A stretch of 64,000 nucleotides of DNA from contig NZ_CP050301.1 in assembly GCF_014189505.1 (NCBI RefSeq), positions 2,301,501-2,365,500 on the forward strand, read 5' to 3'. The translations under genes and the position numbers were made by a program. Under the pieces are notes generated by a model. The model did no database searches. It was not told where the DNA came from and saw only the letters and a program-made list of their open reading frames with translations. This document shows, piece by piece, positions 27,601 to 36,779 of the stretch (its first letter is position 1; each line of letters begins with the position of its first letter). The DNA comes from Phyllobacterium sp. 628. GTDB lineage: Bacteria; Pseudomonadota; Alphaproteobacteria; Rhizobiales; Rhizobiaceae.

Positions 27601-28602
27601 TTACTTCAGCGATGCCTTCACCTTGGTTGCCACATCGGCGCTGACCCATTTGGTCCAGATATCCTCATTGTTCTTGAGGAAATATTTTGCACCATCTTCG
27701 CCTGTGGCCTGATTGTCTGTCATCCAGGCGAGAAGGTCGTTGAGAGTCTTGTTGGACCACGAACGCGCCTTGAGATAATCCATGATCGGGCCGGATTTTT
27801 CGCTGAACTTCTTGGTGACCACCGTATCGACTTCAGCCAGTTCCCAGGCGTTTTTCTTGGGATCCGGGCAATCGGCAACCGTGTTGCAGCGCTTCCATTC
27901 GGCTGAATCGAACGGCACACCATGATCCAGCTTGACCATCTGATACTTGCCGAGCAGCGCAGTCGGTTCCCAATAGTAACCGACCCAGCCTTCCTTGCGC
28001 TCGTAGGCCTTGGCGAGTGAACCGTCGAGGCCTGCAGCTGAACCGGTATCAACCAGTGTAAAGTTCTTCTTCTCGGCGTCGTAGGCTTTGAAGAATTGAG
28101 TGGTGGCAAGTGTGCCGCCCCAGCCGGGAGGGCCATTGAAGACAGCGCCCTTGGACGAATCTTCCGGCGCGGGGAAGAGTTCCGGATGCTTCAGCGCATC
28201 ATCGATGGTTTTGATATCAGGATGGGCGTCGGCCAGATATTTCGGTATCCACCAGCCCTGAACACCACCGTCGGACAGGGACTTGCCGGTATAGACAAGT
28301 TTGCCATCGGCTACGGCCTTGTCCAGAATATCGCGCATGAAGTCGACCCAGCCTTCGGGAGCGATGTCCGGCTGGCCTTTTTCGGTCATGGAGGTCAGGG
28401 TTGGGATCGTATCGCCCTGGACAATATCGGCATTGCAGCCATAGCCCGCGTTGAGAATAATCTTGTCAAGATTGGCGAGAACTTCGGCGGACTGCCAATT
28501 CATGCTGGCGATGGTGACATCGCCGCATTCAGCCGCCGATGCACCGCCCGCTGCTCCAAGCAGGGCAAATGCCATCACGCCGCTCATCAATAATGCCTTC
28601 AT
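27601..28602 (-). CDS. Glycine betaine/choline-type ABC transporter substrate-binding protein (orphan)
   Basis: The 333-residue protein has a Sec signal peptide (MKALLMSGVMAFALLGAAGGASAAE) and an OpuAC-type ligand-binding domain. Conserved aromatic residues occur in MNWQSAE, APEGWVDFM, GWWIPKYL, GPPGWGGTL and WVGYYWEPTALLG, typical of the cation-pi box that binds quaternary amines. I start at ATG 28602 with AAAGGGG upstream rather than at the upstream frame extension. No permease or ATPase gene is adjacent, so it must work with a transporter encoded elsewhere. This fits the betaine and carnitine genes further along. Confidence 0.88.
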   Translation of the reverse strand: MKALLMSGVMAFALLGAAGGASAAECGDVTIASMNWQSAEVLANLDKIILNAGYGCNADIVQGDTIPTLTSMTEKGQPDIAPEGWVDFMRDILDKAVADGKLVYTGKSLSDGGVQGWWIPKYLADAHPDIKTIDDALKHPELFPAPEDSSKGAVFNGPPGWGGTLATTQFFKAYDAEKKNFTLVDTGSAAGLDGSLAKAYERKEGWVGYYWEPTALLGKYQMVKLDHGVPFDSAEWKRCNTVADCPDPKKNAWELAEVDTVVTKKFSEKSGPIMDYLKARSWSNKTLNDLLAWMTDNQATGEDGAKYFLKNNEDIWTKWVSADVATKVKASLK

Positions 28603-28840
28603 CTGAGAACCCCTTTGTTGTTTTTTGATATGTGTCTTGAAGATGGTCATCTGCACTGGCGCCGGACACATGGCTGCATCCGGTCCGTGAAAAGCCGATG
28701 GGAAGAAGGCTGGACCATGGGCAAACGATAACCCTGTATGGGGTGGTCAAGAAGCCCGAACGCGCCACATGCTTTGTTCTCAGCGACATGACTCTGATCT
28801 CTTTGCACGCACGATCGAGATGCATTTGAACGGTTGAGCG

Positions 28841-28874
28841 GGTGGTTTGCTTTTGCTCAAATGGTCAAACCACC
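28841..28874. promoter_or_regulatory. Dyad GGTGGTTTG-N16-CAAACCACC (candidate operator)
   Basis: Perfect 9-bp inverted repeat in the 365-base divergent region between the betaine binding protein and the aldehyde dehydrogenase, about 94 bases before the dehydrogenase ATG. Spacing of the arm centres is about 25 bases, suggesting a dimeric or two-site regulator. The rest of this region held no gene. Confidence 0.45.
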
Positions 28875-28967
28875 ATCGCCTAAACTTTCCGTCGTTTTTC
28901 TTTCTAGCAACCAAACGAAAAGCCCCATACCATTTCCACTACAGTCAGCAGTCGACAGGAGGCACAC

Positions 28968-30392
28968 ATGCTCATCAAGCGGGATTTCTATATCAACGGC
29001 GAATGGGTGCCGCCTCTACAGCCCAACGATCTGGAAGTGATCAATCCGGCGACGGAAAAGCCGATTGCCATTATCTCAATGGGCACAGCAGCCGATATCG
29101 ACCGTGCTGTCGCTGCCGCCAAGAAAGCCTTTCACACCTATAGTCAAACATCGGTTGAGGAACGGCTGGCGCTCTTGGAAAAGCTGCTTGATATCTACAA
29201 GCGCCGTTATGACGAGATGGCGCAGACCATCACGCTGGAACTGGGTGCACCGATCACGATGAGCACGCAGCAGCAGGCGGATGTGGGTGTTGGCCATTTG
29301 CAGGGCTTTATCGATGCGCTGAAGTCCCTGCATATGCGCGAGGATCTTCCGAACGGCGATCTCCTGGTGCGTGAACCTATCGGCGTTTGCGGTCTGATCA
29401 CACCATGGAACTGGCCGATCAACCAGATCGCGCTAAAGGTCGTCCCGGCGCTTGCGACCGGCAGCACCTGCGTGTTGAAGCCGAGTGAATTTACGCCGCT
29501 GAATGCGCTGCTTTATGCGGAAATGGTGCATGAGGCCGGTTTCCCGGCTGGCGTATTCAATCTGGTCAATGGCGATGGTCTGACGGTTGGAGCGGCTCTA
29601 TCCAAACACAAGGACGTCGATATGATGTCGTTCACCGGTTCAACCCGGGCGGGTATCGCCGTCAGCAAGGATGCGGCCGAAACGGTCAAGCGGGTGACGC
29701 TGGAACTCGGCGGCAAATCACCCAACATTGTCTTCGAGGACGCTGATCTTGAAGATCGTGTTGCTGGCAGCGTGCTGGAATGTTTCAACAATAGCGGCCA
29801 ATCCTGCGATGCGCCAACGCGCATGCTGGTGCAGCGCTCGGTCTATGACAAGGCGGTCAAGATCGCCGAAGCCACCGGCAAGGAGGCGCGTGTTGGCAAT
29901 CCGGAGGAAGAGGGCGATCATATTGGCCCGCTCGTCAGTCATATCCAGTACGGCCGCGTGCAGAACCTGATCGAAGCGGGTATTTCCGAAGGTGCGCGCG
30001 TGCTGGTTGGCGGTGCAGGCAAGCCGGAAGGCTACGAGACCGGCTATTTTGTCCGCCCGACGATCTTCGCCGACGTGCGCAATGACATGCGTATCGCCAA
30101 GGAAGAGGTGTTCGGGCCGGTATTGGCGCTGATCCCGTTTGATACGGAGGAAGAAGCCATCGCAATCGCCAACGATACGCCGTACGGTCTCGCCGCTTAC
30201 GTGCAGACGGGTGACGCGGAGCGCGCCGAGCGCGTCGCGTCGAAGCTCAAGGCTGGCATGGTGCATATCAATGGCGGGGCACACCGTTACGGCAGTCCGT
30301 TCGGTGGCTACAAGCAGTCGGGCAATGGCCGTGAAGGTGGAAAATTCGGGCTTGAGGATTTTCTCGAGGTCAAGACGATCCACCGGCCGTAG
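28968..30392 (+). CDS. NAD(P)-dependent aldehyde dehydrogenase
   Basis: The 474-residue ALDH-superfamily enzyme has the cofactor region TPWNWPINQIALKVVPAL, the general base Glu in TLELGGKSPNIV, the catalytic Cys in NNSGQSCDAPTR and EEVFGPVLALIPF. It oxidises an aldehyde to an acid in the cytoplasm. AGGAGG precedes the ATG. Its position next to a betaine binding protein and convergent with a 2-oxoacid decarboxylase makes betaine aldehyde, a 4-trimethylaminobutyraldehyde-like compound, or 4-guanidinobutyraldehyde possible substrates. The sequence alone does not choose among them. Confidence 0.9.
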   Translation: MLIKRDFYINGEWVPPLQPNDLEVINPATEKPIAIISMGTAADIDRAVAAAKKAFHTYSQTSVEERLALLEKLLDIYKRRYDEMAQTITLELGAPITMSTQQQADVGVGHLQGFIDALKSLHMREDLPNGDLLVREPIGVCGLITPWNWPINQIALKVVPALATGSTCVLKPSEFTPLNALLYAEMVHEAGFPAGVFNLVNGDGLTVGAALSKHKDVDMMSFTGSTRAGIAVSKDAAETVKRVTLELGGKSPNIVFEDADLEDRVAGSVLECFNNSGQSCDAPTRMLVQRSVYDKAVKIAEATGKEARVGNPEEEGDHIGPLVSHIQYGRVQNLIEAGISEGARVLVGGAGKPEGYETGYFVRPTIFADVRNDMRIAKEEVFGPVLALIPFDTEEEAIAIANDTPYGLAAYVQTGDAERAERVASKLKAGMVHINGGAHRYGSPFGGYKQSGNGREGGKFGLEDFLEVKTIHRP

Positions 30393-30403
30393 CCGGTGGA
30401 AAT

Positions 30404-30428
30404 GGTTGGTGGCTAGGGGCCATCAACC
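30404..30428. terminator. Hairpin between convergent genes
   Basis: GGTTGGTGGC and GCCATCAACC form a 10-bp stem with one G-T wobble and a 5-base loop. It lies in the 30-base gap between the aldehyde dehydrogenase and decarboxylase stops. It has no T-run. Confidence 0.4.
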
Positions 30429-32009
30429 TATCAATGTTTCATCGATTTCAATCAGATAGGGCTGCCCGCTCGCCTTAGCTTTGAGCAAGGCATCGGGCAG
30501 CTCTTCAAGTGTTTGCAGCTTGCGCGATGCCACGCCGTAGGCATCCGCGATCTTGAGATAGTCGGGTGCTGACGGGCGTACGCCAACGGGATTGATATGA
30601 ACGTCGCGCATGGCGCGTTCGATCTCCTGATAGCCCTGATTGTTCCAGACAATGAAAATGACGGGCACTTTTTCGTCGACGGCTGCGCCAAGTTCGCCCA
30701 GCACAAACTGAAAACCGCCATCGCCGACAATGCAGATGGTGGATGTTTCGAGTTTGCCGAGTGCGGCACCGATTGCGGCAGGCGGGCCGAAGCCAAGGGC
30801 GCCAAAACCGGTGGCGGCGTTGAACCAGCCGCCAACCCGGTCGTGATCGTAATAGAGATTGCCGGAATAGATGGCTTGCGTGGAATCGCCAACGATCTGC
30901 GAATTTGGCAGCGTATCACGCAGAATATTGAGGAAGCGCACATGGCTTTGGGTTCTCGGGCCGACTTCGGCCCATGCCGCATCACGGGTCGCCCGCGCAC
31001 GATCTTCGCCGGAACGCGTGTTGCGGCACTCGGGCAGGGTCGCCGCGAGTGTTTGAACCGTTTCCTTGGCTGATGCCTCAATGGGCATGAAAGCGGGGTG
31101 GCGATCAAGCTGCCCGGCATCGATATCGATCCGCACAAGCCGCTTCAGCTCGGGGAAACCGCCGTCGCCATACATGTCGTAATCGGTTGGTCCCATTTCA
31201 GTACCAACGGCAATGACGAGATCGCTTTCAGCCAAAAGATTGCGCACGGCAGTCAGGCTGGCGCTGGCCGGGATAAGCAGCGGATGATTGTGCAGGATAC
31301 CGCGCGCATTGGTGGTTGCCACCACAGGTGCATCGAGCTTCTCAGCTAGCTCTTTCAGTTCAAAGGCTGCGTGTTTTGCGCCGCCACCGATCAAGATGAC
31401 CGGACGCTCCGCTGTAAGACATTGACGGGTCAATTCAGCCATTGTTTCGGCAGAAGCATAAGGAATCGGCGCATCTGACTGCTGGATACTGGCACCATCC
31501 AGCGGCTGCGCCATCACATCCAGCGGTATCTCAATGTGGACGGGGCCGGGACGCCGCGAGGCAAACAGCGCAAAAGCACGGGCGAGCACAATTGGCAATT
31601 CATCCGCTTTTTCAATGCGATGCGAGAACATTGCAACAGTTTGTAGCATAGCGCGCTGATTGGGGAGTTCATGCAGGAAACCCATACCTTTGCCGAGGGA
31701 TTCCCGCTGGTTCACGCCTGATATCACCAGCATGGGAATGGAATCGGCGCGGGCCTGACCCATCGCGGTAATTGTGTTGGTGATGCCGGGTCCCGTAATG
31801 ACAAAGGCGACGCCGGGCTTGCCGGTTGCCCGCGCGTAGCCATCGGCCATAAAGCCCGCACCTTGTTCATGGCGCGGGGTGATATGGCGGATTTTCGAAG
31901 CGGCCAGTCCACGATAAAGCTCGATAGTGTGGACGCCAGGAATACCGAAAACCGTATCGACATTATAGGATTCAAGCAGGTGGACGAGGGCTTCGCCGAC
32001 AGTGGTCAT
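30423..32009 (-). CDS. Thiamine-diphosphate enzyme, 2-oxoacid decarboxylase/acetolactate synthase-like
   Basis: The 528-residue ThDP enzyme has the N-terminal glutamate loop RHEQGAGFMADGYARATGKPG and the C-terminal GDGGFQFVLGEL...WNNQGYQEIE cofactor motif. It is shorter than acetolactate synthases and no small subunit gene is present. Its start overlaps the aminotransferase stop by four bases. An aminotransferase followed by a ThDP decarboxylase is the layout of the arginine transaminase route (arginine to 2-ketoarginine to 4-guanidinobutyraldehyde), so it may be a 5-guanidino-2-oxopentanoate decarboxylase. That specific role is inferred from context. Confidence 0.85.
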   Translation of the reverse strand: MTTVGEALVHLLESYNVDTVFGIPGVHTIELYRGLAASKIRHITPRHEQGAGFMADGYARATGKPGVAFVITGPGITNTITAMGQARADSIPMLVISGVNQRESLGKGMGFLHELPNQRAMLQTVAMFSHRIEKADELPIVLARAFALFASRRPGPVHIEIPLDVMAQPLDGASIQQSDAPIPYASAETMAELTRQCLTAERPVILIGGGAKHAAFELKELAEKLDAPVVATTNARGILHNHPLLIPASASLTAVRNLLAESDLVIAVGTEMGPTDYDMYGDGGFPELKRLVRIDIDAGQLDRHPAFMPIEASAKETVQTLAATLPECRNTRSGEDRARATRDAAWAEVGPRTQSHVRFLNILRDTLPNSQIVGDSTQAIYSGNLYYDHDRVGGWFNAATGFGALGFGPPAAIGAALGKLETSTICIVGDGGFQFVLGELGAAVDEKVPVIFIVWNNQGYQEIERAMRDVHINPVGVRPSAPDYLKIADAYGVASRKLQTLEELPDALLKAKASGQPYLIEIDETLIG

Positions 32010-33196
32010 GCGGATTTCCGTTGCTGGAGGCGCGATGCGAGGCGAACGATACCGGCGCAGGCCGCGTCGATCTTGTCATCGGCAACGCTGAGGCTAAGAC
32101 GCAAATACCCTGCAAGATTGTCTCCGAAGGATTCACCCGGCATTACGGCAACGTGTTCCTCTTCGAGAAGACGCATGGCGAAATCATTGCCGCTGAGGCC
32201 GGTTGCACGGATATCGGCAAGGATGAACATACCCGCCTGCGGCACCTCGCAGCCAATACCGGCCACGCCATCGAGCCGCTTTGAGATCAATTGGGCCCGC
32301 CGGGAATAGCTTTCGCGCATCGTTGCGGCAGCGGCCGAAGGCTGGCCGAGCGCGTAGGCCGTCATGTCAGCGATAAACGGTTGAACGCCAAACAGCATGG
32401 ATTCCGACAGCGGCAGCAGTTTCTGCGTGAATTCTGCCGGACCGACACACCAGCCGCTGCGGAAACCGGGAGCAGCATGCGATTTGGAGATTGAGGCGAC
32501 AGCGATAGTCCGGTCCGCCAGTTCAGGGCGATCCAGCGGCGAGGCGAATTTGCCGTCAAAAATCATCAACTCATAGACTTCGTCGGAAACGATCCAGAGA
32601 TTGTGCTTGCGGCAAACTTCGCCGATCTCGGCCACTTCCTTTTCGCTCAGCACAGCGCCGGTCGGGTTATGCGGCGTATTGAGGAGCAATACTTTGGCTT
32701 TCGGGGTGATCACCTTTTCAAGGTCGGCCGCCTGCATGCGGAAGCCGTTTTCCGGCCGCAGGGGAACAGAAACCCGTGTTGCGCCCGTTGCGCGGACAAC
32801 GCCGTCATAGGTCGCATAGAGCGGATCGCCGGTGATGATTTCATCGCCTTCTTCGGCAAGCCCCAGCATGACGAGAGACAATGCGGTCTGCGTACCCGGA
32901 AAGCACATGAGGTGTTCAGGGCCGATCGCGCGGCCGGTACGCCCAGTGTATTTTTTCGAAAGGGCAGCAAGAACACCCGGTTCGCCGCGGCCGTTGGAAT
33001 AGCCGGTACGGCCGGCACGCATGGAGCGTTCAGCCACATCCATCATGTCAGTCGGTGTTGGAATATCAGGTTCGCCAATGGTGAGCTCAATGATCTCATG
33101 GCCGGCGCGTTTCATTTCGCGCGCACGGATATGCACAGCCCATTTATCTGATCCCAGTCCGGCCAAACGGTCGGTGACGGACGCGTAGCGCATCAT
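32006..33196 (-). CDS. Class I/II pyridoxal-phosphate aminotransferase
   Basis: The 396-residue fold-type I aminotransferase has LNTPHNPTGAVLSEKEV, DEVYELMIFDGKF, the PLP lysine in ASISKSHAAPGFRSGW, and a C-terminal RLSLSVADDKID with the carboxylate-binding arginine. It is coupled by four-base overlaps to the TetR gene upstream and the ThDP decarboxylase downstream. Arginine or a methylarginine is the likeliest amino donor, given the amidinohydrolase in the same operon; aspartate or aromatic amino acids cannot be ruled out. Confidence 0.88.
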   Translation of the reverse strand: MMRYASVTDRLAGLGSDKWAVHIRAREMKRAGHEIIELTIGEPDIPTPTDMMDVAERSMRAGRTGYSNGRGEPGVLAALSKKYTGRTGRAIGPEHLMCFPGTQTALSLVMLGLAEEGDEIITGDPLYATYDGVVRATGATRVSVPLRPENGFRMQAADLEKVITPKAKVLLLNTPHNPTGAVLSEKEVAEIGEVCRKHNLWIVSDEVYELMIFDGKFASPLDRPELADRTIAVASISKSHAAPGFRSGWCVGPAEFTQKLLPLSESMLFGVQPFIADMTAYALGQPSAAAATMRESYSRRAQLISKRLDGVAGIGCEVPQAGMFILADIRATGLSGNDFAMRLLEEEHVAVMPGESFGDNLAGYLRLSLSVADDKIDAACAGIVRLASRLQQRKSA

Positions 33197-33849
33197 CGGG
33201 CGTCTCCTTCAGCAGTAAGTGAAATTCCAAGTACGGCTTCAATAGCGATAATGCCGGTTTCAGCCAATTCCCCTTCGGCGAAAATATCGCGGGCAAGACA
33301 GCCTTCCAGCCACAATCCGTCGATGATCGCATTGATGGCGATGGCGTGGCGGCGGGTATGAACACGCTCAGCCGGTTTCCCCGTCGCGATCAAGGCTTCG
33401 CGGATGAGGATTTCCAGCTCATCGCGAAATCCGAGATAGCCATCGCGGTGCGCAGCGGCCATGACCGGATCAGCGTGAACCAGCGCAATGAAACCCGCCC
33501 AGAGCGACAGATTATGCGGGTCCATAATCGGTTCGCCCAGATTGGCGGTGACAAAGGCCTGCAAGCGGGCGCGTGGATCATTGGCGGCATTCTGCAAAGC
33601 ATCACTTGCCTGCACCGTCATCCGATTCATCACGGCGCGATAGGCCGCACTGATGAGGTCATCCTTTGTGGGAAAGTAATAGCGGATCAGCCCGGCCGTA
33701 ACGTCCGCACGCATTGCTATTTCGCGCACAGTTGCACCGGCAAGACCGCGCTCGGCCACACATTCCAGCGTCGCGGCAATCAAATCCTCGCGGCGCTTGT
33801 CTTCGCCTTCACGGCGGAAGGTTTTGCGTGTGGCCGATTGTGCATTCAT
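33193..33849 (-). CDS. TetR/AcrR family regulator (BetI-like)
   Basis: The 218-residue regulator has an N-terminal TetR helix-turn-helix (RREDLIAATLECVAERGL...TVREIAMRADVTAGLIRYYFPTKDDL) and a BetI-like C-terminal ligand domain (LSLWAGFIALVHADPVM). I start at ATG 33849 (MNAQSATRK), overlapping the amidinohydrolase stop as ATGA. It lies inside the operon it probably controls. A 7-bp dyad upstream of the first gene is a candidate operator. The name BetI is not assigned: this is a broad subgroup not limited to choline genes. Confidence 0.87.
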   Translation of the reverse strand: MNAQSATRKTFRREGEDKRREDLIAATLECVAERGLAGATVREIAMRADVTAGLIRYYFPTKDDLISAAYRAVMNRMTVQASDALQNAANDPRARLQAFVTANLGEPIMDPHNLSLWAGFIALVHADPVMAAAHRDGYLGFRDELEILIREALIATGKPAERVHTRRHAIAINAIIDGLWLEGCLARDIFAEGELAETGIIAIEAVLGISLTAEGDAR

Positions 33850-34718
33850 TGGCGGAAAACCGGACGGGTCAGGCAAGTCGGGCCGCCTTCACAGGCGATG
33901 CAGAGCGCATCCGCTTCGAAGGTGGTCACGGTGCATCCGGCAGATTCCATGGCTGCCTTGGTTTTCTCAAAACCTGCGACGGCGATGACTTCATAGGGCG
34001 CTGTCGGCAGAACATTGAGATTAAGCCCGTTGCTGGCCGCAAACTCGTCGTCCGGTGCTGCAATCAAACGAATGCCGCGCTCTTTCAGCAATTGATAAAA
34101 GGCAGCAGGAAGCAGCGGCAGATATACAAGCGCCAGATCCTCTGCGAGCGGGGATATGATTGACATCAGATGCAGGCAGGCCTCTTCACCTTGCCAGAGC
34201 GGCAGATCGAAACCCAGAACCGCCACACCCAATGGTTCAAGAATGGCGGCCATCTGCTCGATACCAGCCTGATTGGTGCGAACGCCGCGGCCAATGGCCA
34301 GCGTCTTGCTGTCTACCCAGACGCAATCGCCGCCTTCAACCGTACCGGGTGCGACGATGCGGCCAAGCACAGGCACATCCATCTGACTGTAGGTTTCATG
34401 ATGCAGATCGGTTTCATCGAGACGCAGGGGTTTGCCCATGCGCAGGAGAATGGCGCCCTTGTTGGTAACCAGCGAGGGATCATGGGTAAACACAGAATCC
34501 GACAATCCGTCATTGCCATCTTTGATCCAGGTAATATCGGCGCCGGATTGAGCCACGAGGTCAGCAAAAACGCGGTGCTGTTCGGATGCTTTGCGCGGAT
34601 CAAACTGTGGACCATAGTGCCACACGTCGCGTTCGGCTCCTGACATGACACGGTCGGGCATGCGCATGATGACGCGTTTCAGGGGAAGGGCCATGGACTG
34701 GGAACCAAATGCGCTCAT
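33846..34718 (-). CDS. Amidinohydrolase, dimethylarginine dimethylaminohydrolase (DDAH)-like
   Basis: The 290-residue protein of the guanidine-modifying superfamily has FTHDPSLVTNKGAILLRMG, the acidic EGGDCVWVD, a catalytic His in ACLHLMSII and the nucleophilic Cys in EGGPTCLTRP at the C-terminus. These enzymes hydrolyse methylarginines to citrulline plus methylamines, or deiminate arginine; exact specificity needs an assay. I start at ATG 34718 (MSAFGSQSMALPLKRVI). It is the first gene of a four-gene operon and diverges from the amino acid ABC importer. Confidence 0.87.
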   Translation of the reverse strand: MSAFGSQSMALPLKRVIMRMPDRVMSGAERDVWHYGPQFDPRKASEQHRVFADLVAQSGADITWIKDGNDGLSDSVFTHDPSLVTNKGAILLRMGKPLRLDETDLHHETYSQMDVPVLGRIVAPGTVEGGDCVWVDSKTLAIGRGVRTNQAGIEQMAAILEPLGVAVLGFDLPLWQGEEACLHLMSIISPLAEDLALVYLPLLPAAFYQLLKERGIRLIAAPDDEFAASNGLNLNVLPTAPYEVIAVAGFEKTKAAMESAGCTVTTFEADALCIACEGGPTCLTRPVFRQ

Positions 34719-34729
34719 GCGACTACTCT

Positions 34730-34751
34730 CTCGTAAAAATTGCATTACGAG
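34730..34751. promoter_or_regulatory. Dyad CTCGTAA-N8-TTACGAG (candidate TetR operator)
   Basis: Perfect 7-bp inverted repeat, 22 bases in total, located 12-33 bases upstream of the amidinohydrolase ATG in the divergent promoter region. Size and symmetry fit a TetR-family operator, and a TetR gene is second in the operon. It could also repress the divergent ABC importer. Confidence 0.6.
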
Positions 34752-34885
34752 TATTTATACGCTTGCATAATTAGAGCGCAAGTGGTGTGATGACTTAAAT
34801 GAGGCAGAAAAGCCTTGTGCTGACAAAACAGGCAGATGAGTGGTGTCATGACAGTGGGTGCAAGACAACCAATGGAAACCGCACG

Positions 34886-35710
34886 ATGACGGAGGCGATG
34901 CTCGCAGCCGGTCTAACGGATCCTCTCCAACCGGTCACGGACGAACGCGCCGAAGCCATTCATGTCTGGAACTTGCACAAGAAGTTCGGTGCCCTTGAGG
35001 TTCTCAAGGGCGTTTCTTTAACGGCCAAGGACGGCGACGTGGTCGCCATGATCGGCGGCAGTGGTTCCGGCAAGTCCACCTTTCTGCGTTGCATCAATTT
35101 TCTCGAAAATCCCACGAGCGGCGTCATTCGCATCAATGGCGAAGACGTGCAGATGGTCAGCGACGGCGAAGGCGGGCAGTACCCGGCCAACCGCCGCCAG
35201 ATCGAACGTATCCGTAGCCGTCTCGGCATGGTGTTCCAGAATTTCAACCTCTGGCAGCATATGACGCTCATCCAGAATGTCATCGAAGTGCCTGTGCATG
35301 TTCTTGGCATGAAGCGCGATGAAGCCATGGTCATTGGCGAGCAATTGCTGGAGCGGGTGGGTCTTTCTGCCAAACGCGACGTCTATCCGGCTTATCTCTC
35401 CGGCGGTCAGCAGCAGCGCGGGGCGATTGCCCGGGCGCTGGCGATCCAGCCGCGTGTCATGCTGTTCGACGAGCCTACCTCGGCGCTTGATCCGGAACTG
35501 GTGGGCGAGGTGCTTAGAGTTATCGGTGATCTGGCAACGGAAGGCCGGACGATGCTTCTGGTCACTCACGAGATGAAATTCGCCCGCGAAGTGGCAAGCC
35601 ACGTCATGTATTTGCACAATGGCATTGTCGAGGAAGAGGGGCCACCGGAAGAATTGTTCGGATCGCCAAAATCCGAACGTTTGAAGCAGTTTATTCGCAC
35701 TGTTTCATAA
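34886..35710 (+). CDS. Polar amino acid ABC transporter ATP-binding protein
   Basis: The 274-residue ATPase of the HisP/ArtP/OccP type has a Walker A GGSGSGKST, the signature LSGGQQQRGAIARAL and Walker B LFDEPTSALDPELVGEV. Start is ATG 34886 (MTEAMLAAGL); an in-frame ATG at 34799 lacks a good ribosome site. It is the first gene of a four-gene importer (ATPase, binding protein, two permeases) and is divergent from the methylarginine/arginine operon, so a basic amino acid such as arginine is the likely cargo. Confidence 0.92.
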   Translation: MTEAMLAAGLTDPLQPVTDERAEAIHVWNLHKKFGALEVLKGVSLTAKDGDVVAMIGGSGSGKSTFLRCINFLENPTSGVIRINGEDVQMVSDGEGGQYPANRRQIERIRSRLGMVFQNFNLWQHMTLIQNVIEVPVHVLGMKRDEAMVIGEQLLERVGLSAKRDVYPAYLSGGQQQRGAIARALAIQPRVMLFDEPTSALDPELVGEVLRVIGDLATEGRTMLLVTHEMKFAREVASHVMYLHNGIVEEEGPPEELFGSPKSERLKQFIRTVS

Positions 35711-35769
35711 GTCGCATGAAAAAATACAGGGAATAATCCTGGGGAACAAACAGAAGAATGGAGATAAGA

Positions 35770-36548
35770 ATGAAAGCTTTTTTGAAAACAGCGGTAGCAG
35801 CTGCTGTGCTGGTGGCTGGAATGGGTGTTGCCGGCGCCGAACAACTCAAGGTCGGCATTGCCGCCGAACCCTATCCGCCTTTTGCTTCACCGGATGCATC
35901 GGGCAAATGGGAAGGCTGGGAAGTTGATCTTGCCCTGGCGGTTTGCGCACAAGCCAAGCTCGACTGTGTGATCACGCCGGTCTCGTGGGATGGTATCATT
36001 CCGGCACTGACCACCAAGAAGATCGATATGATCGCCGCTTCGATGTCAATTACGCCGGAACGCGAGAAGACGATCGATTTTTCGGACAAATATTACAACA
36101 CCCCGACGGTTATTCTTGGTGCGAAGGACGTCAAGATGGACGCTTCACCCGAGGGATTGAAGGGCAAGGTGATCGGCGTGCAGGTTTCAACCATTCATCA
36201 GGTCTACGCGAAAAAGCACTTCGGCGCGACAGCTGCTGAAATCAAGGAATACCAGACACAGGATGAAGCCAATCAGGATCTGGCTGCCGGACGCATTGAC
36301 GCCACACAGGCGGATCGCTGGCACTTGAGGCATTTGCCCAGACGGACGCGGGCAAGGCCTGCTGCGAAATCAAAGGCAAGGTTGCGCCTGATCTCGAAGT
36401 GCTCGGACCGGGTGTGGGCATAGGCTTGCGCAAGGGCGATAGCGAATTGAAGGGCAAGATCAACACTGCCATCAAGGATATTCGCGCCAACGGCAAATAT
36501 GACGAGATTTCGAAGAAATACTTCAACTTCGATATTTACGGCGGGTAA
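35770..36548 (+). CDS. Polar amino acid ABC transporter substrate-binding protein (frameshifted)
   Basis: A family-3 solute-binding protein with a Sec signal peptide (MKAFLKTAVAAAVLVAGMGVAGAEQ). It has the typical FASPDASGKWEGWEVDLA, VSWDGIIPALTTKKIDMIAASMSITPER and IDFSDKYYNTP segments. The frame is lost at 36313-36316: inserting one T (GGATTCG for GGATCG) restores QADSLALEAFAQTDAGKACC and continues to EISKKYFNFDIYGG, ending at 36548, about 259 residues. Uncorrected, the frame runs to a stop at 36423 with an aberrant Arg-rich tail. Start ATG 35770 has GGAG six bases upstream. Confidence 0.88.
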
Positions 36549-36564
36549 AGCGCTCACCTGATCG

Positions 36565-36735
36565 TGGTGCTGGTGCTGGTGCGTGGTTCGACAAGCTCAC
36601 CATGAGGGAGAGTGAGGACTTCAGGGAGCTAAGTTCTGCGAGATCGTTCAGATGGCAATCTTTCCGGTTAGCCTTACAGCACCACTCTCCCTCATGGTGA
36701 GCTTGTCGAACCACGCACCAGCACCACGCACCACG
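36565..36735. repeat. Inverted-repeat element, family B
   Basis: Arms at 36565-36613 and 36683-36735 are inverted copies. They are extended at their outer ends by GGTGCTGGTGC / GCACCAGCACC. The element lies inside the ABC importer operon, between binding protein and first permease, and may form a strong hairpin in the transcript that sets different levels for the two parts. Confidence 0.85.
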
Positions 36736-36779
36736 AGCCCTGTGAGAATGGTAACACATTGTTTTGAATCGAGGATCGC

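Noticed and set aside
27412..27906. 164-codon plus-strand frame starting in a repeat
   Set aside because: It starts inside a family B repeat arm and runs antisense through the betaine binding protein gene.
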